NCBI RefSeq assembly: GCF_913773725.1
Contig: NZ_CAJYGK010000034.1
Location: forward strand, 111,460 to 175,459
Length of the DNA: 64,000 nucleotides
Reading direction: 5' to 3'
Origin: an uncultured Aquabacterium sp.
GTDB taxonomy: Bacteria; Pseudomonadota; Gammaproteobacteria; Burkholderiales; Burkholderiaceae_C
Part shown: piece after piece, positions 35,879 to 44,353 of the stretch
Position numbering within the stretch: position 1 is the stretch's first letter
How the letters are laid out: each line of letters begins with the position of its first letter
The notes under the pieces: generated by a model
What the model saw: the letters and a program-made list of their open reading frames with translations, nothing else
Databases searched by the model: none
Told to the model about the DNA's origin: nothing
Position numbers and translations under genes: made by a program

Positions 35879-37063
35879 ATGCGCGCCCCACTCTCATCCC
35901 CACGCGCCACCGCCGGCTTCACGCTGGTCGAGGTCATGGTCGGCATGGTGCTCGCCATGCTCACGACCGTCATCGTCTCGCAGGTGCTGTTGCGCGCCGA
36001 AGGCCAGAAGCGCTCGGCCACCTCGGGTTCGGACGCCCAGGTCAACGGCACGCTGGCCCTGTTCACCCTGCAGCGTGAACTGCAGAACGCCGGCTATGGC
36101 CTGGCCGTGAACCCGGGCGCACTCGGTTGCCCGGTGAACTACCGCTACAAGGGCAGCTCGGGCGCCGCTGCCGCCACAGCCGGCAGCTTCACCCTGGCCC
36201 CCATCGTCATCGCCCAAGGCACCTCGGGGGCACCGGACGTGCTGCGCGTGCTGCGCAGCGACAGCGCCGGTGCGGCCGTGCCCTCGGTCCTCACGGCCGC
36301 CCACGCTCAGACCGCCGGCGTGTTCACCGTCCGCTCGGCCTTCAGCCTGACACAAGGCGATCTGGCCGTCGCCGTGCCCGCCACGTGGAGCAGTTCCGCA
36401 CCGTGCACGCTCTTTCAGGTGATGCCCGACAGCACCTTCAGCCTGACCGCCACCAACGTGCCCCACGCCGCCGGCAGCACCGGCTGGAACACCGAGTCCG
36501 CCGTGTTCCCCAGCGGCGGCTATGCCTCGGGTGCCACGCTCGTGAACCTCGGCCGCATGGTCAACCGCGTCTATGGCGTCATCGGCAACAACCTGGTCTA
36601 CACCGAGCTGTCGGCCACCAGCGGCGCCGAGGCCGGGGCCGAAGCCAACGGCACCTCGCCACCCCGCGTCGTGTTCGCCCAGATCGTCAACCTGCAGGCC
36701 CTGTACGGGCTGGACAACGACGGCAACGGCGTGGTCGACCAGTACACCGACACCACCCCGTCCGACTTCATGACATGGTCGCGGGTGCTCAATGTGCGGG
36801 TGGCCCTGGTGGCGCGCAGCAGCAACCGCGAAAAGGATGCGGTGACCACGGCCGAGCCGCAATGGAATCTGGGCGGCACGGACACGCTGTCGATCAGCGC
36901 AGCCAACCCCACCGCCACCTGCACCGCCGGCGTCACGGGCGACCGCTGCTACACGCTGAAGGTGAACTTCGCCACGCCCAGCACGGACACCGAGTGGCAG
37001 CACTACCGCTACCGCGTGTTCGACACGGTCGTGCCGCTGCGCAACGTGCTGTGGAACAGCTGA
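35879..37063 (+). CDS. pilW: Type IV minor pilin PilW, operon 2
   Basis: A 394-residue prepilin: leader ending TAG before FTLVEVMVGMVLAMLTTVIV, then GSDAQVNGTLALFTLQREL and C-terminal FDTVVPLRNVLW, all matching the PilW of operon 1. Start choices are ATG 35879 (used) or GTG 35873, which overlaps the pilV stop as GTGA and would fit the coupling pattern. A D-N-D-G-N-G-V-V-D stretch (about 279-287) resembles a calcium-binding loop and has a counterpart in the operon 1 PilW. Confidence 0.91.
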   Translation: MRAPLSSPRATAGFTLVEVMVGMVLAMLTTVIVSQVLLRAEGQKRSATSGSDAQVNGTLALFTLQRELQNAGYGLAVNPGALGCPVNYRYKGSSGAAAATAGSFTLAPIVIAQGTSGAPDVLRVLRSDSAGAAVPSVLTAAHAQTAGVFTVRSAFSLTQGDLAVAVPATWSSSAPCTLFQVMPDSTFSLTATNVPHAAGSTGWNTESAVFPSGGYASGATLVNLGRMVNRVYGVIGNNLVYTELSATSGAEAGAEANGTSPPRVVFAQIVNLQALYGLDNDGNGVVDQYTDTTPSDFMTWSRVLNVRVALVARSSNREKDAVTTAEPQWNLGGTDTLSISAANPTATCTAGVTGDRCYTLKVNFATPSTDTEWQHYRYRVFDTVVPLRNVLWNS

Positions 37064-37077
37064 GGAAGGCCCCGACC

Positions 37078-37728
37078 ATGCGCTGCGTCCCCACGCCTCG
37101 CCCCGCCCTTCGGGGCGTCTCGCTCATCTTCTCGCTGCTGGCCCTGGTGGCGCTGTCGCTCGCCGGCGTGGCGCTGGTGCGCTCGGTCGGCACCGGCACG
37201 CTGGTGCTGGGCAACCTCGGCTTCAAGCAATCGGCCACGCTGACGGCCGACACGGTCGCGCAAGAGGCCATCAATGCCCTGCGCGTGTCCATCTCGGACA
37301 AGACGGTCAGCGCCAGCACCGCTGGCTACTACGCCATGGTCGACAACGGCAAGCTCGACATCACGGGCCAGCAACTGCCCAACGACACCGCGCGCGAGCT
37401 GATCATCTGGGAGCCGCTGTGCACCCACGTCAGCCAGAACCGCGTGGGCTGCAAGTACGCCCCCAAGGCCGCCACCACCAGCCTGCCTGCCAACTGGTCG
37501 GCTCAGTACGTGATCTTCCGCATGTGCCAGAGCGAGGGGGCCATCAACCCGGAGACCTGCGCCATGCCCACCACGGGCACGGGGGGCGGCTCGACCAAGC
37601 GCGGCAAGCTGGATTACGCCGACTACGCCCGCTTCGGCAGCACCGCCAGCCCCTACTACCGCGTGATCGTGCGGATCCAGGGCGATCGCAACACCGTCAG
37701 CTACACCGAGACCCTGGTGCATTTCTGA
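37078..37728 (+). CDS. pilX: Type IV minor pilin PilX, operon 2
   Basis: A 216-residue PilX: LRG before VSLIFSLLALVALSLAGVAL, again without the position-5 glutamate, and LVLGNLGFKQSATLTAD parallel to its operon 1 paralogue. Four cysteines occur in the globular part. ATG 37078 has AGGAAGG nine bases upstream. It precedes pilY1 by 20 nt. The longer open frame upstream is a shadow of pilW. Confidence 0.9.
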   Translation: MRCVPTPRPALRGVSLIFSLLALVALSLAGVALVRSVGTGTLVLGNLGFKQSATLTADTVAQEAINALRVSISDKTVSASTAGYYAMVDNGKLDITGQQLPNDTARELIIWEPLCTHVSQNRVGCKYAPKAATTSLPANWSAQYVIFRMCQSEGAINPETCAMPTTGTGGGSTKRGKLDYADYARFGSTASPYYRVIVRIQGDRNTVSYTETLVHF

Positions 37729-37748
37729 CCCGACTCAGGAGCAGACCG

Positions 37749-40700
37749 ATGCTGAACCGCCCCTTCGCCCTGCGCTCCGCCGCCGTCCTGTCGGCCGTGA
37801 TGGCCCTGCTGCACGCCCCCCTGGCCCACGGCGGGCTGACCGACATCGCCAGCGAACCCCTGATCACCTCGCAGACGGCCGCCAAGCCCAACATTCTGTT
37901 CATCCTCGATGACTCGGGCTCGATGTCGTGGGAATTCATGCCCGATGAGATGAGCGCCTCGGACACCTACGGCTACAAGGCTGCACAATGCAACGGCGTG
38001 GCCTACAACCCCGCCATCACGTACGAGCGCCCGCAAACGGCCGATGGCCGGGTGTTTCCCGCCATGGCGATCGGCTCGGCCTGGTCGAACGGCTTTCAGC
38101 CGACGATCGGCACGGACCTGGGCACCACCAGCAGCACCAGCCTGACCATGCCGGCCGTGGGCACCAACACCCGCACCGGCGTGACCGTGGCTGCGGCCTC
38201 CGCTTTGCTGACGGTCGCCAGCGCCACCAACATCAAGGTCGGCAACCGCATCGCGGCCATCGCCACCGAGAACCCCGCTCACTGGGTCACAGGCATCGTC
38301 ACGGCGGTCAGCGGCTCGAATGTCACGTTCACGCTGGACTTCGCCTCGGCCACCGGCACCTACCGCAGCTGGACGGTCGGCCCGGTCAGCACGGTCAACG
38401 CGGCAGGTGGCACCTACTACACCTACAGCGGGGGCCAGCGCGCACTGAACTGGACCTACACCAGCAGCGGCGTCGACACCTCCAGCACCTTCTACAAGGA
38501 ATGCCGCAGCCGCGTCGGCAACGCCCCCGGATCGGGCGTTTTCACCAGCGTTTCGGTGCCCGCCAGCTCGGCCGAGGCCGGCAACTACGCCAACTGGTAC
38601 AGCTACTACCGCACCCGCATGCTGACAATGAAGACCGGTGTCAGCCGGGCCTTCAACGACCTCGACGACAAGAAGCGCATCGGCTACACCCGCATCAGTG
38701 ACAGCTCCGTCACGGGTACGAGCTTCCTGCCGATTGCCGATTTCGACGACGCGCAGAAGGTGCGTTTCTACAGCCAGCTGTTCACGGCCCCGACGGGCGG
38801 CACCACGCCCCTGCGCGGCGCCCTGGCCAAGGCCGGACGTTACTACGCCGGCAAGGCGCCTGGCCAGACCAGCAGCAACGACCCGGTCCAGTACAGCTGC
38901 CAGCGCAACTACGCGGTGCTGTCCACCGACGGCTACTGGAACACCGGCAGCGAAACCTCGACCTACGGCCCGCTGCAACTGGACGGCACCACACGGGTCG
39001 GCCAGCAGGACGGCCTGGAAGTCCGCCCGATGTACGACGGGGCGGCCATCATCGTCACCTCGACCAGCACGATCACCCGCCAGTCGCCGCAGCAGCAGAC
39101 TGCGTCGACCTACCAGACGCTCAAGAACTACCGGCGCACGGCCTACACCGGCGTCCGGGACACCTGGACCTGCGGCACCAGCAAGCCCATGAAGGTGACC
39201 CAGTGGACGGAGCAGCAGACCGAGACGGTCTACACCCGCACCACCGTCGTGGCCGACGTCACCAAGACCCGCACGCACACGGTCGAGACCACCAACGGCC
39301 GCGTCACCCGCGACGTCTACGGAGACTGGTCCGTGGCCAGCAGCACCGAAAGCAGCCGCGTGGAGAACCAGCCCGTCAGCAGCAGCATGGGCAGCTGGGG
39401 CACCGTGTCCGGCTCGACCAAGACCTCCTGCGTGGCGTCCACCAGCTACACCAGCACGCCGAGCTATTCATCGTCATCGCTGTTCAGCACCAACGGCCCC
39501 AACCTCTACAGCACGGCCGAGGCCGATCTGGTCACGCCCACCCAGACCGAGAGCGAACCCGAGGCCGTGACCACGACCTCCGGTGGCTCGAGCAACAGCC
39601 TGTCTGATGTGGCGCAGTACTACTACCGCACCGACCTGCGGACCTCGGCCCTGAACAACTGCACCGGCAGCCTGGGCCTGGACGTGTGCAGCAACGACGT
39701 GACCGTCTCCGACCGGGACAACGCCACCCACCAGCACATGACGACGTTCACCATCGGGCTGGGCGTCAAGGGCACGCTGGCTTACGACCCGAACTACCTC
39801 ACCCAGACCAGCGGCGACTACGTCAACCTCAAGAACGGACCGGCGGTATGGCCGGTGCCGAGCGAGACCACCTCGGGCGGCTCGGCCAACAACGTCGACG
39901 ACCTGTGGCACGCGGCCGTCAACGGACGTGGCCGCTACTTCAGCGCCAACGACCCCCAGACCCTGTCCGACGCGCTCAACAATGTCTTCAAGGACGTCGA
40001 GAAGGCCAACGGCGCCGGCACCTCGGCCGCCACCAGCTCGCTCGAGCCGGTGCAGGGCGCCGACCAGATCTACCTGGCGTCGTACGCCACCGTGGCGTGG
40101 ACGGGCGATGTGAAGGCCTATGACTTTGCCGTCGACAAGGACACAGGCGAGATCACCAAGACCGTGGCGTGGAGCGTGCTCGATTCGCTGAACCAGCTCG
40201 ATGCCAGCGCCGCCCGCACCCGCAGCATCTATTACATGGCCCGCTCGACAACCGAGGGCGTCACCACCCACACGCTGCGCGACTTCACCTGGAGCAGCCT
40301 GTCCGGAGATGGCCATTCCACCGCCTTCACCGGGCTGTGCAGCAAGACCCCCGTCCCGGGCCAGTGCGCAGGCCTCAAGACCACCAACTCCGCCGGCTTC
40401 ACCCAAAGCCCTCTGGACATGGCCAACAACGGCACCGCCCTGCTGGCCTACCTCCGCGGCGACCCGACGCACGAAGTCGGCGCCTTGCCGGACTACGGCC
40501 TGTTCCGCGCCCGTGAGCACAAGCTCGGGGACATCGTCGGGGGCTCTCCGGTCTACGTCGGACCGCCCGTGTTCAGCTACGGCGACACCGGCTATGGCGA
40601 GTTCAAGCAGTCGAAGGCCAGCCGCAAGCCCATGCTTTACGTGGCCGCCAACGACGGCATGCTGCACGCCTTCTCGGCCGCCCGCGACGACAACGGCGCC

Positions 40701-41987
40701 GAGATGTGGGCCTTCGTGCCCTCGATGGTCATCCCCCATCTCTACCGACTGGCCGACACCGAGTACACGACCCGCCACCGCTTCTACGTCGACGCGCCCC
40801 CCGTGGTCGCCGACATCAAGGTCGGTACCAGCTGGAAGACCATCCTGGTGGGCGGCCTGGGCGCCGGTGGCCGCGGCTACTACGCGCTGGACATCACCGA
40901 CCCGCTCAATCCCCGGGCGATGTGGGAGTTCACCCATGACAACCTGGGCCTGAGCTACGGCCCCCCCGTGGTGACCAAGCGCGCGGATGGCACCTGGGTC
41001 GTGGTGCTGACCTCGGGCCTCAACAACGTCAGCCCGGGCAATGGCAATGGCCACCTCTTCGTGCTCAATGCCGCCACCGGCGCGCTGCAGCACGCGGTGC
41101 CCACCTACCTGACCGGCACCACTGCTGCCGGCAACACCACCACGCCCAGTGGCCTGATGAAGATCAATGCCTGGGTGCCCGAGGTGGCCAACAACACGGC
41201 CCTGCGCTTCTATGGGGCGGATCTGCAGGGCAACGTCTGGCGCTTCGAGGTGGACGGCCCGGCCACGACCGCCACCGACGGCACCAGTGTCCCCTTCACG
41301 CCCAAGGCCACGCTGCTGGCCCAGTTGCAGGACGCGCACGGCAACGCCCAGCCCGTGACGGCCCGACTCGAACTCGCCGAAGTAAGCTATGGCAGCGCGA
41401 CCTACCCCGTGGTGCTGGCAGGCACGGGGCGCTACCTCGGCAAGAGCGACCTCAACGACGCCACGGAAGGCCTGGGCCAGTCCATCTACGCCTTCAAGGA
41501 CCCGCTGACCAGCACCGGCTGGGGCGTGCTGCGCGGTCGCAGCAACGTCGTCGCCCAGACACTGACCGTGTCGGGCAACACCGCCACCGCCACCGACCGC
41601 TCGGTCAACTGGAGCACCCAGGCCGGCTGGTATGTGGACCTGCCCAACGCCAACGAGCGCATCGCCATCGACATGGCCTTGCAATACAACACGCTGGCTG
41701 CAGTGTCGGCCATCCCGACGAGCGACACCTGCTCGGCCTCCGGCGAATCCTGGCTGTACTACTTCAACGTCGACAACGGCTCGGCCGTGCTCAGCAGCAG
41801 CAACGCGGGCCAGAAGCTGGGCAAGAACCTCGGCATGGGCCTGACGTGGGTGCAGCTGAGCGACGGCACCTCGCGCCTGCTGATCCCGTCGAGCAACGCC
41901 GAGCTGCGCATCGAGAAGCCCGCCACCCGCGCCGGCACCCCGGGTGACACGCCGCGGCGCACCTCGTGGCGCGAACTGGTGCCCTGA
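37749..41987 (+). CDS. pilY1: Type IV pilus tip adhesin PilY1, operon 2, with Thr/Ser-rich insert
   Basis: A 1412-residue exported protein: signal peptide (about 1-28), a VWA-like region with ILDDSGSM near 53, and the PilC/PilY1 beta-propeller from about 961 (MLYVAANDGMLHAF). The C-terminus RRTSWRELVP parallels the other PilY1. About residues 438-617 (39061-39600) are an extra Thr/Ser/Tyr/Gln-rich stretch, placed between the TDGYWN and YYYRTDLRT blocks that in the other PilY1 are joined by only about 50 residues. ATG 37749 has AGGAG upstream. As the largest and most divergent gene of the set it may set adhesion specificity. Confidence 0.92.
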   Translation: MLNRPFALRSAAVLSAVMALLHAPLAHGGLTDIASEPLITSQTAAKPNILFILDDSGSMSWEFMPDEMSASDTYGYKAAQCNGVAYNPAITYERPQTADGRVFPAMAIGSAWSNGFQPTIGTDLGTTSSTSLTMPAVGTNTRTGVTVAAASALLTVASATNIKVGNRIAAIATENPAHWVTGIVTAVSGSNVTFTLDFASATGTYRSWTVGPVSTVNAAGGTYYTYSGGQRALNWTYTSSGVDTSSTFYKECRSRVGNAPGSGVFTSVSVPASSAEAGNYANWYSYYRTRMLTMKTGVSRAFNDLDDKKRIGYTRISDSSVTGTSFLPIADFDDAQKVRFYSQLFTAPTGGTTPLRGALAKAGRYYAGKAPGQTSSNDPVQYSCQRNYAVLSTDGYWNTGSETSTYGPLQLDGTTRVGQQDGLEVRPMYDGAAIIVTSTSTITRQSPQQQTASTYQTLKNYRRTAYTGVRDTWTCGTSKPMKVTQWTEQQTETVYTRTTVVADVTKTRTHTVETTNGRVTRDVYGDWSVASSTESSRVENQPVSSSMGSWGTVSGSTKTSCVASTSYTSTPSYSSSSLFSTNGPNLYSTAEADLVTPTQTESEPEAVTTTSGGSSNSLSDVAQYYYRTDLRTSALNNCTGSLGLDVCSNDVTVSDRDNATHQHMTTFTIGLGVKGTLAYDPNYLTQTSGDYVNLKNGPAVWPVPSETTSGGSANNVDDLWHAAVNGRGRYFSANDPQTLSDALNNVFKDVEKANGAGTSAATSSLEPVQGADQIYLASYATVAWTGDVKAYDFAVDKDTGEITKTVAWSVLDSLNQLDASAARTRSIYYMARSTTEGVTTHTLRDFTWSSLSGDGHSTAFTGLCSKTPVPGQCAGLKTTNSAGFTQSPLDMANNGTALLAYLRGDPTHEVGALPDYGLFRAREHKLGDIVGGSPVYVGPPVFSYGDTGYGEFKQSKASRKPMLYVAANDGMLHAFSAARDDNGAEMWAFVPSMVIPHLYRLADTEYTTRHRFYVDAPPVVADIKVGTSWKTILVGGLGAGGRGYYALDITDPLNPRAMWEFTHDNLGLSYGPPVVTKRADGTWVVVLTSGLNNVSPGNGNGHLFVLNAATGALQHAVPTYLTGTTAAGNTTTPSGLMKINAWVPEVANNTALRFYGADLQGNVWRFEVDGPATTATDGTSVPFTPKATLLAQLQDAHGNAQPVTARLELAEVSYGSATYPVVLAGTGRYLGKSDLNDATEGLGQSIYAFKDPLTSTGWGVLRGRSNVVAQTLTVSGNTATATDRSVNWSTQAGWYVDLPNANERIAIDMALQYNTLAAVSAIPTSDTCSASGESWLYYFNVDNGSAVLSSSNAGQKLGKNLGMGLTWVQLSDGTSRLLIPSSNAELRIEKPATRAGTPGDTPRRTSWRELVP

Positions 41988-41989
41988 GC

Positions 41990-42772
41990 ATGGCCGGCAC
42001 CCTGCCCCCGCCCCGCATGCTGTGGCCGCTGACCGCAGCCGTGGCGATGCATGCCCTGCTGCTGACAGGCGCGGGCGGCCCGGGCGCGGGGCAGCCGGAC
42101 GGCCGGATGGCGGCGGCGCCGGCACACGGGGCGGCTCCCGCGCCGCATGCGGCGGCCGACGCCCCACAGCGGGCCATGCAGGTCCGCTGGCTCGCACGGC
42201 CTGCTGCCGGCATCGCCCTGTCCAGCCCGCCCGATGCGTCGAGCACCGCTCCTGTTGCCGATGTGGCAGACGCTGCAGCCCCCAGAGATGCCCCGGTGAA
42301 CGCCAACGCGCCCGTGCCCGTCGACGCACCGCGGCCGTCCCCCCGAGAAGATGCCTCCGCCGCGCCCCGGATGGCCTCGCTCCCGCCGGGGGAGGCCTCC
42401 CCCGGTGCGCCAGCCGCCGAGCAGACGGCCGGCTGGCTGCCGCGTGAAGCGCTCACCCAGGCCCCACGAGCCCTGCGCCCGGTCGTGATCGACTACCCCG
42501 AGGGCGTGCACCCCGACAGCCCGGTGGTGCGGATGAAGCTCGCCCTCTACATCGACGAGCGCGGCCATGTCCGCCGCACCGCCCCGGTGGGCGACCGGCT
42601 GGAAGCCGCGTTCGAGCTCGCCGCCAACGATGCCTTCCTGCAGGCCCGGTTCAGCCCGGGTCAACTCGGCCCGCATGCCGTGCGCAGCCGCATCGTGGTC
42701 GAGGTGATTTTCGAGACCCTGCCGGCCGACGGCGCAGAGTCCCGCGGCGTCCGGGTGGCGAGCACACACTGA
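41990..42772 (+). CDS. TonB-like energy-transducer family protein
   Basis: A 260-residue protein with an N-terminal hydrophobic helix (MLWPLTAAVAMHALLL), an Ala/Pro-rich spacer (about 35-150) and a C-terminal domain (about 160-250) that resembles a TonB C-terminal domain: KLALYIDERGHVRRT and then AFLQARFSPGQLGPHAVRSR. TonB proteins transmit proton-motive force to outer-membrane receptors, but no ExbB/ExbD or receptor gene is nearby. Its ATG is two bases after the pilY1 stop, so it is probably translated with the pilus operon. A role in pilus-tip or envelope assembly is possible but unproven. Confidence 0.72.
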   Translation: MAGTLPPPRMLWPLTAAVAMHALLLTGAGGPGAGQPDGRMAAAPAHGAAPAPHAAADAPQRAMQVRWLARPAAGIALSSPPDASSTAPVADVADAAAPRDAPVNANAPVPVDAPRPSPREDASAAPRMASLPPGEASPGAPAAEQTAGWLPREALTQAPRALRPVVIDYPEGVHPDSPVVRMKLALYIDERGHVRRTAPVGDRLEAAFELAANDAFLQARFSPGQLGPHAVRSRIVVEVIFETLPADGAESRGVRVASTH

Positions 42773-42878
42773 CCCTCTGCAGGACGGATCGCCCGATGCA
42801 GCGGCGCCCCCACGGCGCCACCTTGCCGGGCAGCACCGCCATCGCCGATGATGCAGGGTCACGTCAACCGCCCGCATC

Positions 42879-43727
42879 ATGCACGTCGCAGCCCTCCAGA
42901 TGGTGTCCACGCCCCGCGTGGCCGACAACCTTGCCCAGGCCCTGGTCCTGATTGCCGAGGCAGCCCAGGCCGGCGCCGAACTCGTCGCCCTGCCGGAGTA
43001 CTTCTGCCTGATGGGCCAACGCGATGCCGACAAGCTCGCCATCGCCGAACCCCTGGCCGATGCGGCCGCACCCGACGCCGCCACGGCGCCGCTGCAGGCG
43101 GCCCTCGCCCAGGCGGCCCGCCAGCACCGCGTGTGGCTGGTGGCGGGCACCCTGCCTCTGCTGAGCCCCGAGCCCGGTCACGTCTTCAACACCACGCTGG
43201 TCTACGACCCCGAGGGCCAGCGAGTCGCCCGCTACGACAAGATCCACCTGTTCTGCTTCGACGATGGCGAACGCCGCTACAACGAAGCCGCCACGCTGAC
43301 GCCGGGCCAGGCGCCCACGGCCTTCTGGCTTACCGACCGGGCCGGCGAACGCTGGCGCGTCGGGCTGGGCGTCTGCTACGACCTGCGCTTTCCCGAGCTG
43401 TTCCGGCGCCTCGGCCAGCCGGACGCCCTTGACCTCATCGTGCTGCCCGCGGCCTTCACCGACACCACCGGCCGCGCGCACTGGGAACTGCTGCTGCGCG
43501 CCCGCGCGGTCGAAAACCTCTGCCACGTGCTCGCGCCGGCACAGGGCGGGCTGCACGAAAACGGCCGCCGCACCTTCGGCCACTCGCTGGCCATCGGTCC
43601 GTGGGGCGAGGTGCTCGCCGTACAGCCCGAAGGGCCCGGTGTGGTGATGGCCCGGCTGGATCGGCAACGGACGCAGGACGTGCGCCGCCAACTGCCCGCA
43701 CTGACGCACCGCGTCATGCAGGGCTGA
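42879..43727 (+). CDS. Carbon-nitrogen hydrolase (nitrilase superfamily amidase)
   Basis: A 282-residue cytosolic enzyme of the nitrilase superfamily with the full Glu-Lys-Cys triad: E in LVALPEYFCLMG, K in YDKIHLFCFD and C in GLGVCYDLRFPELFR. Sequence style fits the Nit1/omega-amidase branch; deaminated glutathione amidase is the most likely activity for such housekeeping members. ATG 42879 begins MHVAALQM, the typical family start. It follows the TonB-like gene by 106 nt and is convergent with the next gene. Confidence 0.9.
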   Translation: MHVAALQMVSTPRVADNLAQALVLIAEAAQAGAELVALPEYFCLMGQRDADKLAIAEPLADAAAPDAATAPLQAALAQAARQHRVWLVAGTLPLLSPEPGHVFNTTLVYDPEGQRVARYDKIHLFCFDDGERRYNEAATLTPGQAPTAFWLTDRAGERWRVGLGVCYDLRFPELFRRLGQPDALDLIVLPAAFTDTTGRAHWELLLRARAVENLCHVLAPAQGGLHENGRRTFGHSLAIGPWGEVLAVQPEGPGVVMARLDRQRTQDVRRQLPALTHRVMQG

Positions 43728-43752
43728 GCGGGCGCCGCCCCCTGCGGGCGAA

Positions 43753-44151
43753 TCAGGTCCGCGGCGCTCCCGGCAAAGGCGAGCCTGGATCACCCCATGC
43801 GGGCGGAGCCTGAGCGGGGTCGCCCCCCTCAGCCGCCCCCAGCGCACCGAACAGCGACAGCGCATGCGCCTGCATGCCTTCACGAAAGTGCTTGCGATCG
43901 AACAGCTTGGCCTGCGCCTCCACCGGCAGGTCGGTGATGTTGATCACGTGGCGTCGGATCAGCGCATCGATCAGGTCTTCCAACACCCGCACCAGATCGG
44001 CGTCGAGTGCGGCGAAGCGCTGCTGACCCCGGTCCTGCCCCAGAAAGGCCACCACCTCCGGGTGATCGGGAGGCAGCGCCTCCCCACCGGACACCGGTTC
44101 ACGGTGCAGGCTGACGAGGCGGCCCTCGGCGTCGCGCAGGACATGGAGCAT
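43753..44151 (-). CDS. Conserved hypothetical protein, helical
   Basis: A 132-residue soluble protein (MLHVLRDAEGRLVSLHREP...). The middle contains FAALDADLVRVLEDLIDALI, a predicted helix, followed by NITDLPVEAQAKL. I recall similar proteins in Burkholderiales carrying the evidently wrong label tryptophan synthase subunit beta; no catalytic motif of that enzyme is present. The tail is Gly/Pro-rich. An in-frame ATG at 44172 would add seven residues. It is alone on its strand between the nitrilase gene and the ccsB terminator, with its own candidate promoter. Confidence 0.7.
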   Translation of the reverse strand: MLHVLRDAEGRLVSLHREPVSGGEALPPDHPEVVAFLGQDRGQQRFAALDADLVRVLEDLIDALIRRHVINITDLPVEAQAKLFDRKHFREGMQAHALSLFGALGAAEGGDPAQAPPAWGDPGSPLPGAPRT

Positions 44152-44186
44152 GGGAACGGGGCGCAGCGGCATGATGGAATGGCATT

Positions 44187-44215
44187 TTTATCGACCGGCC
44201 ACCGATCGACTTGAA
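44187..44215 (-). promoter_or_regulatory. Candidate promoter for the conserved hypothetical gene
   Basis: Minus strand TTCAAG (44215-44210), a 17-nt spacer and GATAAA (44192-44187), partial matches to -35 and -10. It lies between the ccsB terminator and the start codon, where a new promoter is needed. Confidence 0.35.
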
Positions 44216-44226
44216 CCGCCCGCACC

Positions 44227-44255
44227 AAAAAAAAGCCGCCGGTCGAGCCGGCGGC
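44227..44255 (-). terminator. Intrinsic terminator of the resB-ccsB operon
   Basis: On the minus strand an 8-bp GC-rich stem (44248-44255 with 44235-44242), 5-nt loop, then eight T (complement of 44227-44234). It lies about 100 nt downstream of the ccsB stop. Confidence 0.88.
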
Positions 44256-44353
44256 AGGGACGTGGAACACGCCAAAGGAGAACGGACCATCGCGCGCTGG
44301 GTGCACGCAAGCGGCGGGCCAGGTCGGGCGGCCCGGGCGCGCACCAGCGCGGG

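Noticed and set aside
39474..42329. A 951-codon minus-strand open frame opposite pilY1 and the TonB-like gene
   Set aside because: Composition and absence of motifs mark it as antisense shadow of the PilY1 beta-propeller coding region.
42771..42862. Inverted repeat TGACCCT...AGGGTCA flanking the gap before the nitrilase gene
   Set aside because: Arms are short with some 80 bases between them, one arm overlaps the TonB-like stop codon, and no T tract follows; probably chance.
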